Of a DNA stretch of 64,000 bases, positions 35,501-64,000 are shown piece by piece; the first letter of the stretch is position 1; the number at the start of each line of letters is the position of its first letter. The position numbers and the translations under genes were made by a program. Location: assembly GCF_900090275.1 (NCBI RefSeq), contig NZ_LT607755.1:2108001-2172000 (forward strand), given 5' to 3'. The notes below the pieces were generated by a model, which ran no database searches, was not told where the DNA came from, and saw only the letters and a list, made by a program, of their open reading frames with translations. The stretch comes from Micromonospora zamorensis (GTDB taxonomy: Bacteria > Actinomycetota > Actinomycetes > Mycobacteriales > Micromonosporaceae).

Positions 35501-38500
35501 GGAACGGCCGCTGATCGTGCCCGACCAGGCCGGTCTGGCACTACAGGCGGTGGTCGACGCCGCCGGAGACGGCCCCGACCGCACGTTCACCCTCTACGCC
35601 CGGCCGGACACCGCCGACGCCGAACAGCAGTGGACCCGGCATGCGACCGGTCTGCTCAGCACCACCCGACCGCAAGCCCCGGAACCTCTCCCGGTCTGGC
35701 CGCCGGCCGGCGCGCAAGCCGTGCCGGTGGACAGCTTCTATCCGGACCTGGAAGCCCGTGGCTACGGCTACGGCCCGGCGTTCCAGGGACTGCGGGCGAT
35801 CTGGCGCTCCGACGACGACGTGTACGCCGAGGTCGCCCTACCCCGGGGGACCGACGCCGACGCGTACGGCCTGCACCCGGCGCTGCTCGACGCGGCACTG
35901 CACCCGATCGGCCTGGCCCTCGGACCGGCCGGCCCGGAACAGGGCGGGCTGCTGCCGTTCTCCTGGACCGACGTGGACCTGTTCGCCTCCGGTGCGGAGG
36001 TGCTGCGCGTCCGGCTGCGTCCGCTGGGCGCCGACACCGTCTCGGTGCTCGCCGCCGACCAGACCGGCAGCCCGGTCCTGTCGATCGCCTCGCTCGTGCT
36101 GCGCCCGATCGCCGCAGGCGCCCTGGAAGCGGCCGACGACCCGGCCCGGGACTCGCTGTTCCGTCTCGACTGGACCCCGCTGACCCTTCCCGTCGACGGT
36201 GCTCCGGCCTTCGTCGCGATCCTCGGCGCCGACGAGATCGGCGTGTCCGCTGCCCTCGCGGAGGCCGGCCACGACGTCGTGGCGTACGCCGATGTCGCCG
36301 ACGACGCGAGTCGGCGCCCCGACCTGGTCATCGCGCCCCTCGGCCCGGGCGGCACCGCGGGTGCCGTCGCCACGGCCGCGACCAGCGCGACGCACTCCTT
36401 CCTCGCCCTGTTGCAGGACTGGCTCGCCGGCCCGGACGCCCGGCTCGTGGTGGTGACCCGCCATGCCGTGTCGACCGGCCCCGAGGACCCGATCGAGGAC
36501 CTGGTGCACGCCCCCCTGTGGGGTCTGATCCGCGCCGCGCAGGCGGAGAACCCGGACCGGCTCCAACTCGCCGACCTGGACGGCGATGCCGCCTCGGCGG
36601 CCGCGCTGGTCACCGCGACCGGCACCGGGGAACCGCAGGTCGCGCTGCGGGGTGGCACCGCGCACGCGCTGCGCCTGGCTCGCGCCGCGACCACCTCCGC
36701 CCTGGTCCTGCCGGACGGCGACGAGCCGTGGCGCCTCGACGTACGCGAGCGGGGCACCTTCGACAACCTGGAGCTGCTGCCCTGCCCGGAGATCGGCTGG
36801 GACCTGCCGGACGGTCACGTGCGCGTCCGCATCCACGCCAGTGGCCTGAACTTCCGGGACGTGGTGCTGACCCTCGGAATGGTTCCCGACCAGCAGGTGC
36901 TCGGCAACGAGGCGGCCGGTGAGATCGTCGAGGTGGGGCCGGGTGTGAGCGGCTACGCCGTCGGCGACCGGGTGATGGGTCTCTTCTCCGGCTCGATGGC
37001 ACCGATCGGCGTCACCGACCACCGGATGATCGCCAAGGTCCCCGACGACTGGTCGTACCCGGTCGCCGCCACCGTGCCGGTCGCGTTCCTCACCGCCTAC
37101 TACGGCCTGGTCGACGCCGGCCACCTGCGCGCCGGGCAGTCGGTGCTGGTGCACGCCGCGACCGGCGGCGTCGGAATGGCCGCCGTCCAACTCGCCCGGC
37201 ACTTCGGCGCCGACGTGTTCGGCACCGCCAGCCCCGGCAAGTGGGACGTGCTGCGCGCCAACGGCTTCGCCGACGACCGGATCGCCTCGTCGCGCAGCCT
37301 CGACTTCGAGCAGCGCATCCTCGCGGCGACCGACGGCCGCGGTGTCGACGTGGTCCTCGACTCCCTGGCCGGTGAGTTCATCGACGCGTCGCTGCGGCTG
37401 CTGCCCCGCGGGGGGCGGTTCGTCGAGATGGGCAAGACCGACATCCGCAACGCCGACACCGTGGCCGCCGAGCACCCCGGCGTCGGCTACCAGGCGTTCG
37501 ACCTCATCGAGGCCGGCGGTGAGCGGATCAGCGAGATCTGGACCGACCTGATCGCGCTCTTCGCGGCCGGGCACCTGCGCCCGATGCCGCTGCGCACCTG
37601 GGACCTGCGTCGCGCGCCGGAGGCGTTCCGCTTCCTCAGCCAGGCCCGGCACATTGGCAAGATCGCCCTCACCCTGCCACCCCGGCCGAACCCCGAGGGC
37701 ACCGTGCTGATCACCGGCGGCACCGGTACGCTCGGCGCGCTGATGGCCCGGCACTTCGCCCGACAGGGCCGCCGGCACCTGCTGCTCACCAGCCGGCGCG
37801 GTCCGCAGGCTCCCGGCGCCGCCGAGCTGTGCGCGGAACTCGCCGAGCTGGGCGCCCAGGCCCAGGTCGTCGCCTGCGACACCGCTGACCGGGACGCTCT
37901 GGCCGGGCTGCTCGCCGGCATCCCGGCCGAGCACCCGCTCAGCACTGTGGTGCACGCGGCCGGAGTCCTCGCCGACGGTGTGGTTGGCTCGCTGACACCG
38001 GAGCGCCTGGACGAGGTGATGCGGCCCAAGGTGGACGCCGCCTGGCATCTGCACGAGCTGACCCGCTCGGCGCCGGTCGCCGAGTTCGTCCTCTTCTCCG
38101 CCGGCGCCGGCACGTTCGGCGGCGCCGGGCAGGCCAACTACGCGGCGGCGAACACGTTCCTCGACGCCCTCGCCCAGCACCGGCGCGACCAGGGACTACC
38201 CGCGGTGGCGCTGGCCTGGGGCCTGTGGGCCGACGCCAGTGGAATGACCGGTCACCTGGACGCGACCGACCACGCCCGGATGGCCCGCGGTGGGATGGCC
38301 CCGCTCACCGCCGGGCAGGGGCTCGCCCTGCTGGACGCGGCACTACGCCACGACGAGGCGATCCTGGTCCCGGCGAACATCGACACCGGGATCCTGCGCG
38401 GGCAGGGCGGCGCGGTGGCGCCACTGCTGCGTGGCCTGGTGCGGGCCCCGGCCCGCCGGGCAGCGGCCGCCGCCGCCGAGACCGGCGACGACCTGGGTCG

Positions 38501-39011
38501 GCGGCTGACCGGGCTGGGCGCGGCGGACCAGCAGCGGATCCTGCTCGATCTGGTACGCGGGCACGCCACAGTGGTCCTCGGCCGCCCCGCCTCGGAGCCG
38601 ATCGAAGCCACCCGCGCCTTCAAGGAACTCGGCTTCGACTCGCTGACCGCCGTCGAGCTGCGTAACCGGCTCAACGGCGCGACGGGGCTGCGGCTGCCCG
38701 CCACGCTCGTCTTCGACTACCCGAACGCACAGGCGCTCGCCGAGCACCTGGGCAAGGAACTCACCACCGGCGCCGAGCCGGACGGCAACGCCGTGCACGT
38801 CGCGTTCGACCGGCTGACCGGCGCCATCTCGGCGCTGGACGCCGAGGCGCTGGCCGGCACCGGCATCACGGCCCGGCTGCGGGAACTTCTCGCCGCCGTG
38901 GAACCGGCCTCGGCCGTGCCCGCCGCGGCGACGTCCGACGACGCCGACCTCGACAGCGCCTCCGCCGAGGACATCTTCGACCTGATCGACAACGAACTCG
39001 AATTCCCGTGA
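32595..39011 (+). CDS. PKS3: single-module type I PKS with full reductive loop (M7)
   Basis: A 2138-aa enzyme with docking segment (1-33), KS (Cys206), AT (Ser643 in GHSQG, YASH 738-741: methylmalonyl), DH (from 903; His935 in [10 protein letters not shown], Asp1099 in DAALH), ER (about 1380-1694; NADPH motif '[15 protein letters not shown]' from 1520), KR (from about 1700) and ACP (Ser2016), then a C-terminal docking segment ending '[13 protein letters not shown]'. The loop should turn a beta-keto group into a methylene next to a methyl branch. One oddity matters: where KRs have 'FSS', this one reads 'LFSAGAG', so the catalytic serine position (1836) is alanine, while Lys in 'RPKVD' and Tyr1849 remain. 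ER position 1430 is Val ('LGMVPD'). The AT shares about 700 bp with M11. Confidence 0.95.
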   Translation: MADELRLRESLKKVINELQRTRDQVRDLEAADREPIAIVGMACRYPGGISTPADLWRIVADGADVVSGLPDDRGWDLAALAGDPDDRGSSHTAQGGFVDAVADFDAAFFGISPREALAMDPQQRLLLEVSWEAIERAGIDPASLSGSRTGVFAGTNSHDYSTLLMGAADDGLDGYLATGNAASVASGRVAYTLGLEGPAVTVDTACSSSLVALHLAAQALRRGECTLALAGGAVVMATPGTFVEFSRQGGLAGDGRCKAFAAAADGTGWAEGAGMLLVERLSDAVRNGHRVLAVVRGTAVNQDGASNGLTAPNGPAQERVILQALAAAGLSAADVDMVEAHGTGTTLGDPIEAQALLATYGQERAADQPLWLGSIKSNMGHAQAAAGVAGIIKVVHAMRHETMPRTLHVDEPTPDVDWSAGAVELLVDARPWPAGERPRRAGVSSFGMSGTNAHVIIEEPPAAPTVAPVEVTGSGAPWLLSGRTPAAVADQAARLSTVAADASSVAYSLLSSRSVFDHRAVVLGPDVTGGVQALADGVPSGSVVSGSAAPDAGVVFVFPGQGSQWVGMAVGLLDAEPVFAARIAECAAALDPFVDWNLLEVLRSDDPLERVDVVQPVLWAVHVSLAEVWRARGVTPDAVIGHSQGEIAAACVAGVLSLSDAARVVALRSKALLSIAGSGGMVSVNAGLDVVTPLLTEGVSVAVVNGPTSVAVAGADLDAFLAAAEAAGVRAKRVKVDYASHCALVEPVEAELARVLDGVQPLAGEVPVFSTVEDGGQMDAGYWYRNLRQPVRLDLAVAAAQAAGHRIFVEVSAHPVLTGAIADTADVATVGTLRRGEGGPEQVVRSLAEAWVRGAPVDWHTVIPAAPVVELPTYAFQTQRYWPRPSTRPHGDASAFGLAPVTHPVLGAALGLAGADGTIFAGRLSLTTHPWLADHRVSGRLVVPGTALLDLAIRIGDQLGCAIVADLTLERPLIVPDQAGLALQAVVDAAGDGPDRTFTLYARPDTADAEQQWTRHATGLLSTTRPQAPEPLPVWPPAGAQAVPVDSFYPDLEARGYGYGPAFQGLRAIWRSDDDVYAEVALPRGTDADAYGLHPALLDAALHPIGLALGPAGPEQGGLLPFSWTDVDLFASGAEVLRVRLRPLGADTVSVLAADQTGSPVLSIASLVLRPIAAGALEAADDPARDSLFRLDWTPLTLPVDGAPAFVAILGADEIGVSAALAEAGHDVVAYADVADDASRRPDLVIAPLGPGGTAGAVATAATSATHSFLALLQDWLAGPDARLVVVTRHAVSTGPEDPIEDLVHAPLWGLIRAAQAENPDRLQLADLDGDAASAAALVTATGTGEPQVALRGGTAHALRLARAATTSALVLPDGDEPWRLDVRERGTFDNLELLPCPEIGWDLPDGHVRVRIHASGLNFRDVVLTLGMVPDQQVLGNEAAGEIVEVGPGVSGYAVGDRVMGLFSGSMAPIGVTDHRMIAKVPDDWSYPVAATVPVAFLTAYYGLVDAGHLRAGQSVLVHAATGGVGMAAVQLARHFGADVFGTASPGKWDVLRANGFADDRIASSRSLDFEQRILAATDGRGVDVVLDSLAGEFIDASLRLLPRGGRFVEMGKTDIRNADTVAAEHPGVGYQAFDLIEAGGERISEIWTDLIALFAAGHLRPMPLRTWDLRRAPEAFRFLSQARHIGKIALTLPPRPNPEGTVLITGGTGTLGALMARHFARQGRRHLLLTSRRGPQAPGAAELCAELAELGAQAQVVACDTADRDALAGLLAGIPAEHPLSTVVHAAGVLADGVVGSLTPERLDEVMRPKVDAAWHLHELTRSAPVAEFVLFSAGAGTFGGAGQANYAAANTFLDALAQHRRDQGLPAVALAWGLWADASGMTGHLDATDHARMARGGMAPLTAGQGLALLDAALRHDEAILVPANIDTGILRGQGGAVAPLLRGLVRAPARRAAAAAAETGDDLGRRLTGLGAADQQRILLDLVRGHATVVLGRPASEPIEATRAFKELGFDSLTAVELRNRLNGATGLRLPATLVFDYPNAQALAEHLGKELTTGAEPDGNAVHVAFDRLTGAISALDAEALAGTGITARLRELLAAVEPASAVPAAATSDDADLDSASAEDIFDLIDNELEFP
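34251..34960 (+). repeat. Dispersed repeat copy 1 in AT7
   Basis: About 710 bp without indels relative to 55305-56014 (offset 21054), covering most of the methylmalonyl AT core. Both copies use G/T-ending codons in their first two-thirds. Confidence 0.85.
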
Positions 39012-39029
39012 TCCACCACTTCCGTCCTA

Positions 39030-39037
39030 GGGGAGGG
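39030..39037 (+). promoter_or_regulatory. Ribosome binding site of PKS4
   Basis: GGGGAGGG lies 7 bases before the ATG at 39045 in the 33-bp gap after PKS3. Confidence 0.75.
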
Positions 39038-39044
39038 CCGAACG

Positions 39045-48422
<9,378 letters not shown>

Positions 48423-48441
48423 CCGAACGATGCGCGCATCC

Positions 48442-48448
48442 GGAGGGG
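48442..48448 (+). promoter_or_regulatory. Ribosome binding site of PKS5
   Basis: GGAGGGG lies 10 bases before the ATG at 48459 in the 36-bp gap after PKS4. Confidence 0.72.
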
Positions 48449-48458
48449 TTGGCAAGCG

Positions 48459-59125
<10,667 letters not shown>

Positions 59126-59126
<1 letters not shown>

Positions 59127-62100
59127 TGGCAGACGACGAGAAGCTTCGCCATTTCCTCAAGAAGGTCACCACCAGCCTGCAGGAGACCCGGCAGCAGCTG
59201 CACGAGGCCGAGAACCGTGACCGGGAGCCGATCGCGATCGTCTCGATGAGCTGCCGGTTCCCCGGAGGCGTACGCGGGCCGGAAGACCTCTGGCAGATGC
59301 TGGTCGGCGGGCGCGACGCGCTCGGCCCGCTCCCCGCCGACCGTGGCTGGGACCTGGAGTCGCTCTACAGCCCGGACGCGGACGCACCCGGCCAGAGCTA
59401 CGTCCGGGAAGGCTCGTTCCTGACCGACGCCGCCGACTTCGACGCCGCGTTCTTCGGGATCAGCCCGCACGAGGCGCTCGCCATGGACCCACAGCAGCGG
59501 CTGCTGCTGGAGGCGTCCTGGGAGGCGATCGAGCGGGCCGGTGTCAACCCGCAGAGCCTGCGCGGCAGCCAGACCGGCGTGTTCGTCGGCATCACGCAGC
59601 AGAACTACGGCACCGCGCTGCACGAGGCGCCCGAGGGCGTCGACATGTACCTCGGCACCGGCACCACCACCAGCGTCGCGTCCGGCCGGATCGCGTACAG
59701 CCTGGGCTTCGGTGGCCCGGCCGTCACGGTGGACACGGCCTGCTCGTCGTCGCTGGTCGCGATGCACTGGGCGGTCCAGTCGCTGCGGTCGCGCGAGTGT
59801 GACCTGGCCCTGGCCGGCGGCGTCACGATCATGGCGGCGCCGGGTGCGTTCATCCTGTTCAGCAGGCAGAAGGGGCTGGCCGCGGACGGCCGGTGCAAGC
59901 CCTTCGCCGAGGCCGCCGACGGCACCGCCTGGGGAGAGGGCGTCGGCATCATCATGGCCGAGCGGCTCTCCGACGCGCAGCGCAACGGCCACCCGATCCT
60001 GGCCATCGTGCGCGGCAGCGCGACCAACCAGGACGGTGCCTCCAACGGCCTGACCGCGCCGAACGGGCCGGCCCAGGAGCGGGTCATCCGGGCCGCGCTC
60101 GCCAACGCGCGGCTCACCCCGGACCAGGTCGACACCGTCGAGTCACACGGCACCGGCACCACCCTCGGCGACCCGATCGAGGCGCAGGCGCTGCTGGAGA
60201 CGTACGGCCGGGGCCGTCCGGCGGAGCACCCGCTCTGGATCACCTCGGTCAAGTCGAACATCGGGCACACCCAGTCGGCGGCCGGCATCGCCGGGCTGAT
60301 CAAGGCGGTGCTATCCATCCAGCACGGGGTCCTGCCGAAGACACTCAACGTCGACGCGCCCACCTCGCACGTGGACTGGTCGGCGGGCGCCGCGCAGGTG
60401 CTCACCGAGACGATCCCGTGGCCGGAGACCGGGCACCCGCGCCGGGCCGGGGTGTCGTCGTTCGGCGTCTCCGGCACGAACGGGCACATCATCCTGGAGC
60501 AGCCACCGGCCGAGACCCCTGTCGACGCCACCGACGGCAGCGACGGCCAGCTCGCCGCGTGGCCGATCTCGGCACGTACCGAGGCCGGCCTCGTCGAGCA
60601 GGCCCGGCGCCTGCACGACCACCTGACCCGGCACCCCTCGCTCACACCGACGGACGTCGGCCACTCGCTGTGGAAGACCCGGGCCACCTTCGACCACCGC
60701 GCCGTCGTCGTCGGCTCCAACCGCAGGGAGATGCTGCAGACCCTCGCCGAGTTCCCCGACGGCAGCGCCCCCCGGGCAGACCGGCAGCTCGGCGGCAGGC
60801 CACTCTTCGTCTTCCCCGGCCAGGGCTCGCAGTGGCTCGGCATGGCGACCGAACTGCTCGACCAGGAGCCGGTCTTCGCCGCCCGGATCGCCGAGTGTGC
60901 CGCCGCCCTCGACCCCCACGTCGACTGGTCGCTGCTCGACGTGCTGCGCTCCACCGACCCGGCCGCGTTGAACCGGGTCGACGTGGTGCAGCCCGCGCTC
61001 TGGGCGGTGATGGTGTCGCTCGCCGAAACCTGGATCTCCCGTGGCGTACGACCCGGCGCGGTCATCGGCCACTCCCAGGGCGAGATCGCCGCCGCCTGTG
61101 TGGCCGGCGCGCTGTCGCTGACCGACGCCGCCAAGGTGGTCGCCCTGCGCAGCCGCGCGCTGCTGGCCCTGTCCGGCACCGGCGGCATGGTGTCGGTCAA
61201 CGCCCCGCTCTCGGCGGTCGAACCGCTGCTCACCGACGGCATCGCCGTCGCCGCCGTGAACGGCCCGTCCAGCGTGGTCGTGGCCGGCGCCGACGTCGCA
61301 GGCTTCCTGGCCGCGGCCCAGGCGGCCGGTGTCCGCGCCCGGCAGGTCCAGGTGGACTACGCCTCGCACTGCGCCCAGGTCGAGCCGATCGAGGACGAGC
61401 TGGCCCGACTCCTGGACGGGATCACGCCGACCGCCGGCACCGTCCCGATCATCTCCACGGTCACCGGCGAGCCGATCGACGGCACCGCGATGAACGCCGG
61501 CTACTGGTACGACAACCTGCGCAACCCGGTCCGCCTCGACCGGGCGGTCCGCACCGCCCTGGGCGCCGGTCACGCCCTGATCGTCGAGATCAGCCCGCAC
61601 CCGGTGCTGATCGCCGGGCTCACCGGCCTCGCCGAGGAGGCCGGCGGCGACGCCGTGGTCCTCGGCACGCTGCGCCGCGGCGACGGAGGGCTCCGCCGGT
61701 TCACCCAGTCACTGGCCGCGGCGTACGTGCACGGTGCCGCTGTCGACTTCGCGACGGTCCAGCCGCAGGGGCGCATCGTGCCGCTGCCGACCTTCGCCTT
61801 CCAGCGCCGGCCGTACTGGCTGGGCGGCCAGCGGCCTCCGGCTCCCGCCGCCGCGGCCCCGGGCACCGACGACGCGGTCTTCTGGAACGCCGTCGAGCGG
61901 CAGGACGCGAACGTGCTCGCCGAGACCATCGGCGCCGACCCGGCGGCCGTGGGGGACCTGCTCCCGGCGTTGTCGTCGTGGCGGCGGCAGCGGCAGACCG
62001 GCTCGACGCTGGACAGTTGGCGCTACCGCGACGAGTGGGTCCGCGTCCCCGACCAGCCGGCCCGCCTCACCGGCACCTGGCTGGTCGCCGTACCGGCTGG

Positions 62101-63979
62101 TCTCGACTCCCCGCTGCCCGCCCAGGTCAGCGGAGCCCTGCGGGCGGGCGGCGCGCAGGTGGTGCCGCTGGAGATCGACCCGGTCGACGTCCAGCGCACC
62201 GCCCTGGCAGCCCAGCTCACCCTGGCGCTCGACGCGGCCGGCTGCGACCGCCCCGACGGGGTGCTGTCCCTGCTCGCCCTGGACGAGCGGGTCCTCGACG
62301 GGCACCGCTCCACTCCGCGCGGCTTCGCCGCCACCGTCGTACTGGTGCAGGCCCTCGGCGACCTCGGCGTCGGCGCCCCGCTCTGGTGCGCGTCGCACGG
62401 CGCGGTCGGCACCGGGCCGGGCGACCCCCTGGCCAACCCGGTCCAGGCGCTGCTCTGGGGCTTCGGCCGGGTGGCCGCGCTCGAACACCCGGAACGCTGG
62501 GGTGGCCTCGTGGACCTGCCCGGGACGCTCGACGAGCGCGGCTCCGGCCTGCTCTGCGCCCTGCTCTCCGGCGTGACCGGCGAGGACCAGGCCGCGATCC
62601 GTCCGCCCGGTCTCCTCGGTCGGCGCCTGATGCGCGCCCCGGTCGGCGACCGCAGCCCGGCGCGGAGCTGGCAGCCGCGCGGCACCACCCTCATCCTGGG
62701 CGGCACCGGCGGCCTCGGGTCCCAACTGGCCCGCTGGCTGGCCGAGCACGGCGCCGAGCACCTGCTGCTGGTCAGCCGCCGGGGCCCGGACGCGCCCGGC
62801 GCGGACCGGCTGCGCGACGACCTCACCGCGCTGGGCGCGACAGTCACAGTGGCCGCCTGCGACGCCGCCGACCGGGACGCCCTGGCCGCGCTGATCGACG
62901 CGATCCCCGCGAAGACACCACTGACCACTGTGGTGCACAGCGCCGCCGTCCTCGACGACTGCGTGATCGACGCGCTGGAGACACACCGCGTCGACGGTGT
63001 CCTGCGCGCCAAGGTGGACTCGGCCCGCCACCTGCACGAGCTGACCCGTGGCCTGGACCTGGACGCGTTCATCACGTTCTCCTCGTTCGCCGGCACGGTG
63101 GCCAGCTCCGGCGTCGGCAACTACGCCCCCGCCAACGCCTACCTGGACGCCCTGGTGCAGCACCGCCGGTCGCTCGGCCTGCCGGGCACCGCTATCGCCT
63201 GGGGCGCCTGGGGTGGCGGTGGCATGGCCGACGGAGAGTTCGGTGAGCTGCTGACCCGCCACGGCGTCGCCGAGATGGCACCCGAGCTGGCGATCACCAC
63301 GCTGCGCCAGGCGGTGGAGCACGGCGAGCCGTTCCTCACCGTCGCCGACATCCGGTGGGAGCGGTTCTTCGTCGCGGTCACCGCGACCCGGCCCAGCCCG
63401 CTGGTCAGCGCGATCCCGGAGGCACAGCAGGTGCTCGCGGCCATCGCCCGCGACGGGGACGGCGCCGGCGAGAGTGCCACGGCGCGCCTGGCGGGCCTGC
63501 CGCCGGCCGAGCGGGCCAAGGTCCTGCTGGAGACGGTACGCGCGCAGGTGGCCACGGTGCTCGGCTACGCCTCGGCCGACGAGGTGCCGCCGAAGAAGGC
63601 GTTCCAGGAGCTCGGCTTCGACTCGGTGACCGCCGTGGAGCTGCGCAACCGCCTGGGCGCCGCCACCGGGCTGCGGCTGCCCGTCACGCTCGTCTTCGAC
63701 TATCCGAACCCGGTCACGCTCGCCGCCTTCCTGGACAGCCTGTGCGGCGGCGCCGACGACAGTTCCGCGCTGGACGACCTGGACCGGCTGGAAGCGGCCC
63801 TGGACAGCCTCGAACCGGACGACGTCACGTACGTCCGGCTGATGACCCGCATGCAGGCGCTCGTCGCCGACTGGAAGCACGGCCGCGCCGAGCCGGTGGA
63901 GACCGCGGGCGAAGCCCTGGCCGACGCCACCGACGAGGAGATGTTCGAACTCCTCGGCAAGAAGTTCGGCATCGCCTGA
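59126..63979 (+). CDS. PKS6: single-module type I polyketide synthase (M12)
   Basis: A 1617-aa enzyme: docking segment (1-33, '[14 protein letters not shown]'), KS (from 34; Cys206), AT (Ser650 in GHSQG, YASH 745-748: methylmalonyl), KR (LDD in 'VLDDCVI', B-type; Ser1320, Tyr1333; no Pro144, so B1 is likely), ACP (Ser1500 in LGFDSV), C-terminal docking segment ending '[13 protein letters not shown]'. The ATG at 59126 overlaps the PKS5 stop and is preceded by GGAG (59115-59118); the open frame continuing upstream to 57605 is only a shadow of PKS5. It adds one methyl-branched unit and leaves a hydroxyl. There is no thioesterase, and the docking tail implies another PKS downstream. The nearest relatives of its KR in the window are those of M8. 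Confidence 0.95.
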
Positions 63980-63992
63980 CCCGCACGCTCAC

Positions 63993-64000
63993 AAGGGGAG
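63993..64000 (+). promoter_or_regulatory. Ribosome binding site of the next gene beyond the window
   Basis: The window ends with AAGGGGAG, 13 bases after the PKS6 stop. The spacing and context match the other PKS gaps, so another co-transcribed gene, probably a further PKS, should start within about 10 bases. Confidence 0.65.

Noticed and set aside
63700..63979. C-terminal thioesterase or release domain in PKS6
   Set aside because: After the ACP only about 100 residues of docking-type sequence remain; no GxSxG hydrolase motif is seen.

Overview
The window is high-GC DNA with C-rich third codon positions, carrying LAL-type (large LuxR) and DrrAB-type genes next to giant modular polyketide synthase (PKS) genes. 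This points to a filamentous actinomycete. The genus cannot be fixed from the sequence alone.

Left flank (1-4351): the 3' end of a LAL-family LuxR regulator (+), a calcineurin-like metallophosphoesterase (-), a two-gene DrrA/DrrB-like ABC exporter operon (+), and a 124-aa protein of unknown function (-). Strong hairpins lie between both convergent pairs (637-687 and 3611-3667). The two divergent intergenic regions (1646-1859 and 4047-4351) each hold three TAGGG-type short repeats and probably carry the promoters for the exporter and for the PKS operon.

PKS operon (4352 to beyond 64000): six colinear type I PKS genes on the + strand, with gaps of 33-43 bp or a 1-base overlap. They encode 12 complete extension modules. 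Numbered in window order: PKS1 = M1 (mMal, KR), M2 (Mal, DH-KR); PKS2 = M3-M6 (each Mal, KR); PKS3 = M7 (mMal, DH-ER-KR); PKS4 = M8 (mMal, KR), M9 (mMal, degenerate KR); PKS5 = M10 (Mal, DH-KR), M11 (mMal, DH-KR); PKS6 = M12 (mMal, KR). Mal and mMal are malonyl and methylmalonyl extender predictions from AT motifs. Every protein starts with a short coiled-coil docking segment and ends with a matching acidic C-terminal docking segment. There is no loading module, KSQ or thioesterase, and the window ends on a ribosome binding site. The assembly line therefore continues downstream and must receive its starter chain from a protein not seen here.

If the genes act in order, the segment made here is a methyl/hydroxyl start, an alkene, four 1,3-spaced hydroxyls set by same-type (A1) ketoreductases, a reduced methyl-branched unit, a hydroxyl, a ketone, a methyl-branched diene and a further hydroxyl. 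This suggests a large polyol macrolide or linear polyol. I cannot name the product. The points most worth checking are two KR domains lacking catalytic residues (M7, M9), a recent tandem duplication of M4/M5, G/T-rich codon patches that mark recombination, and two TTA codons in an AT-richer patch of KS9.
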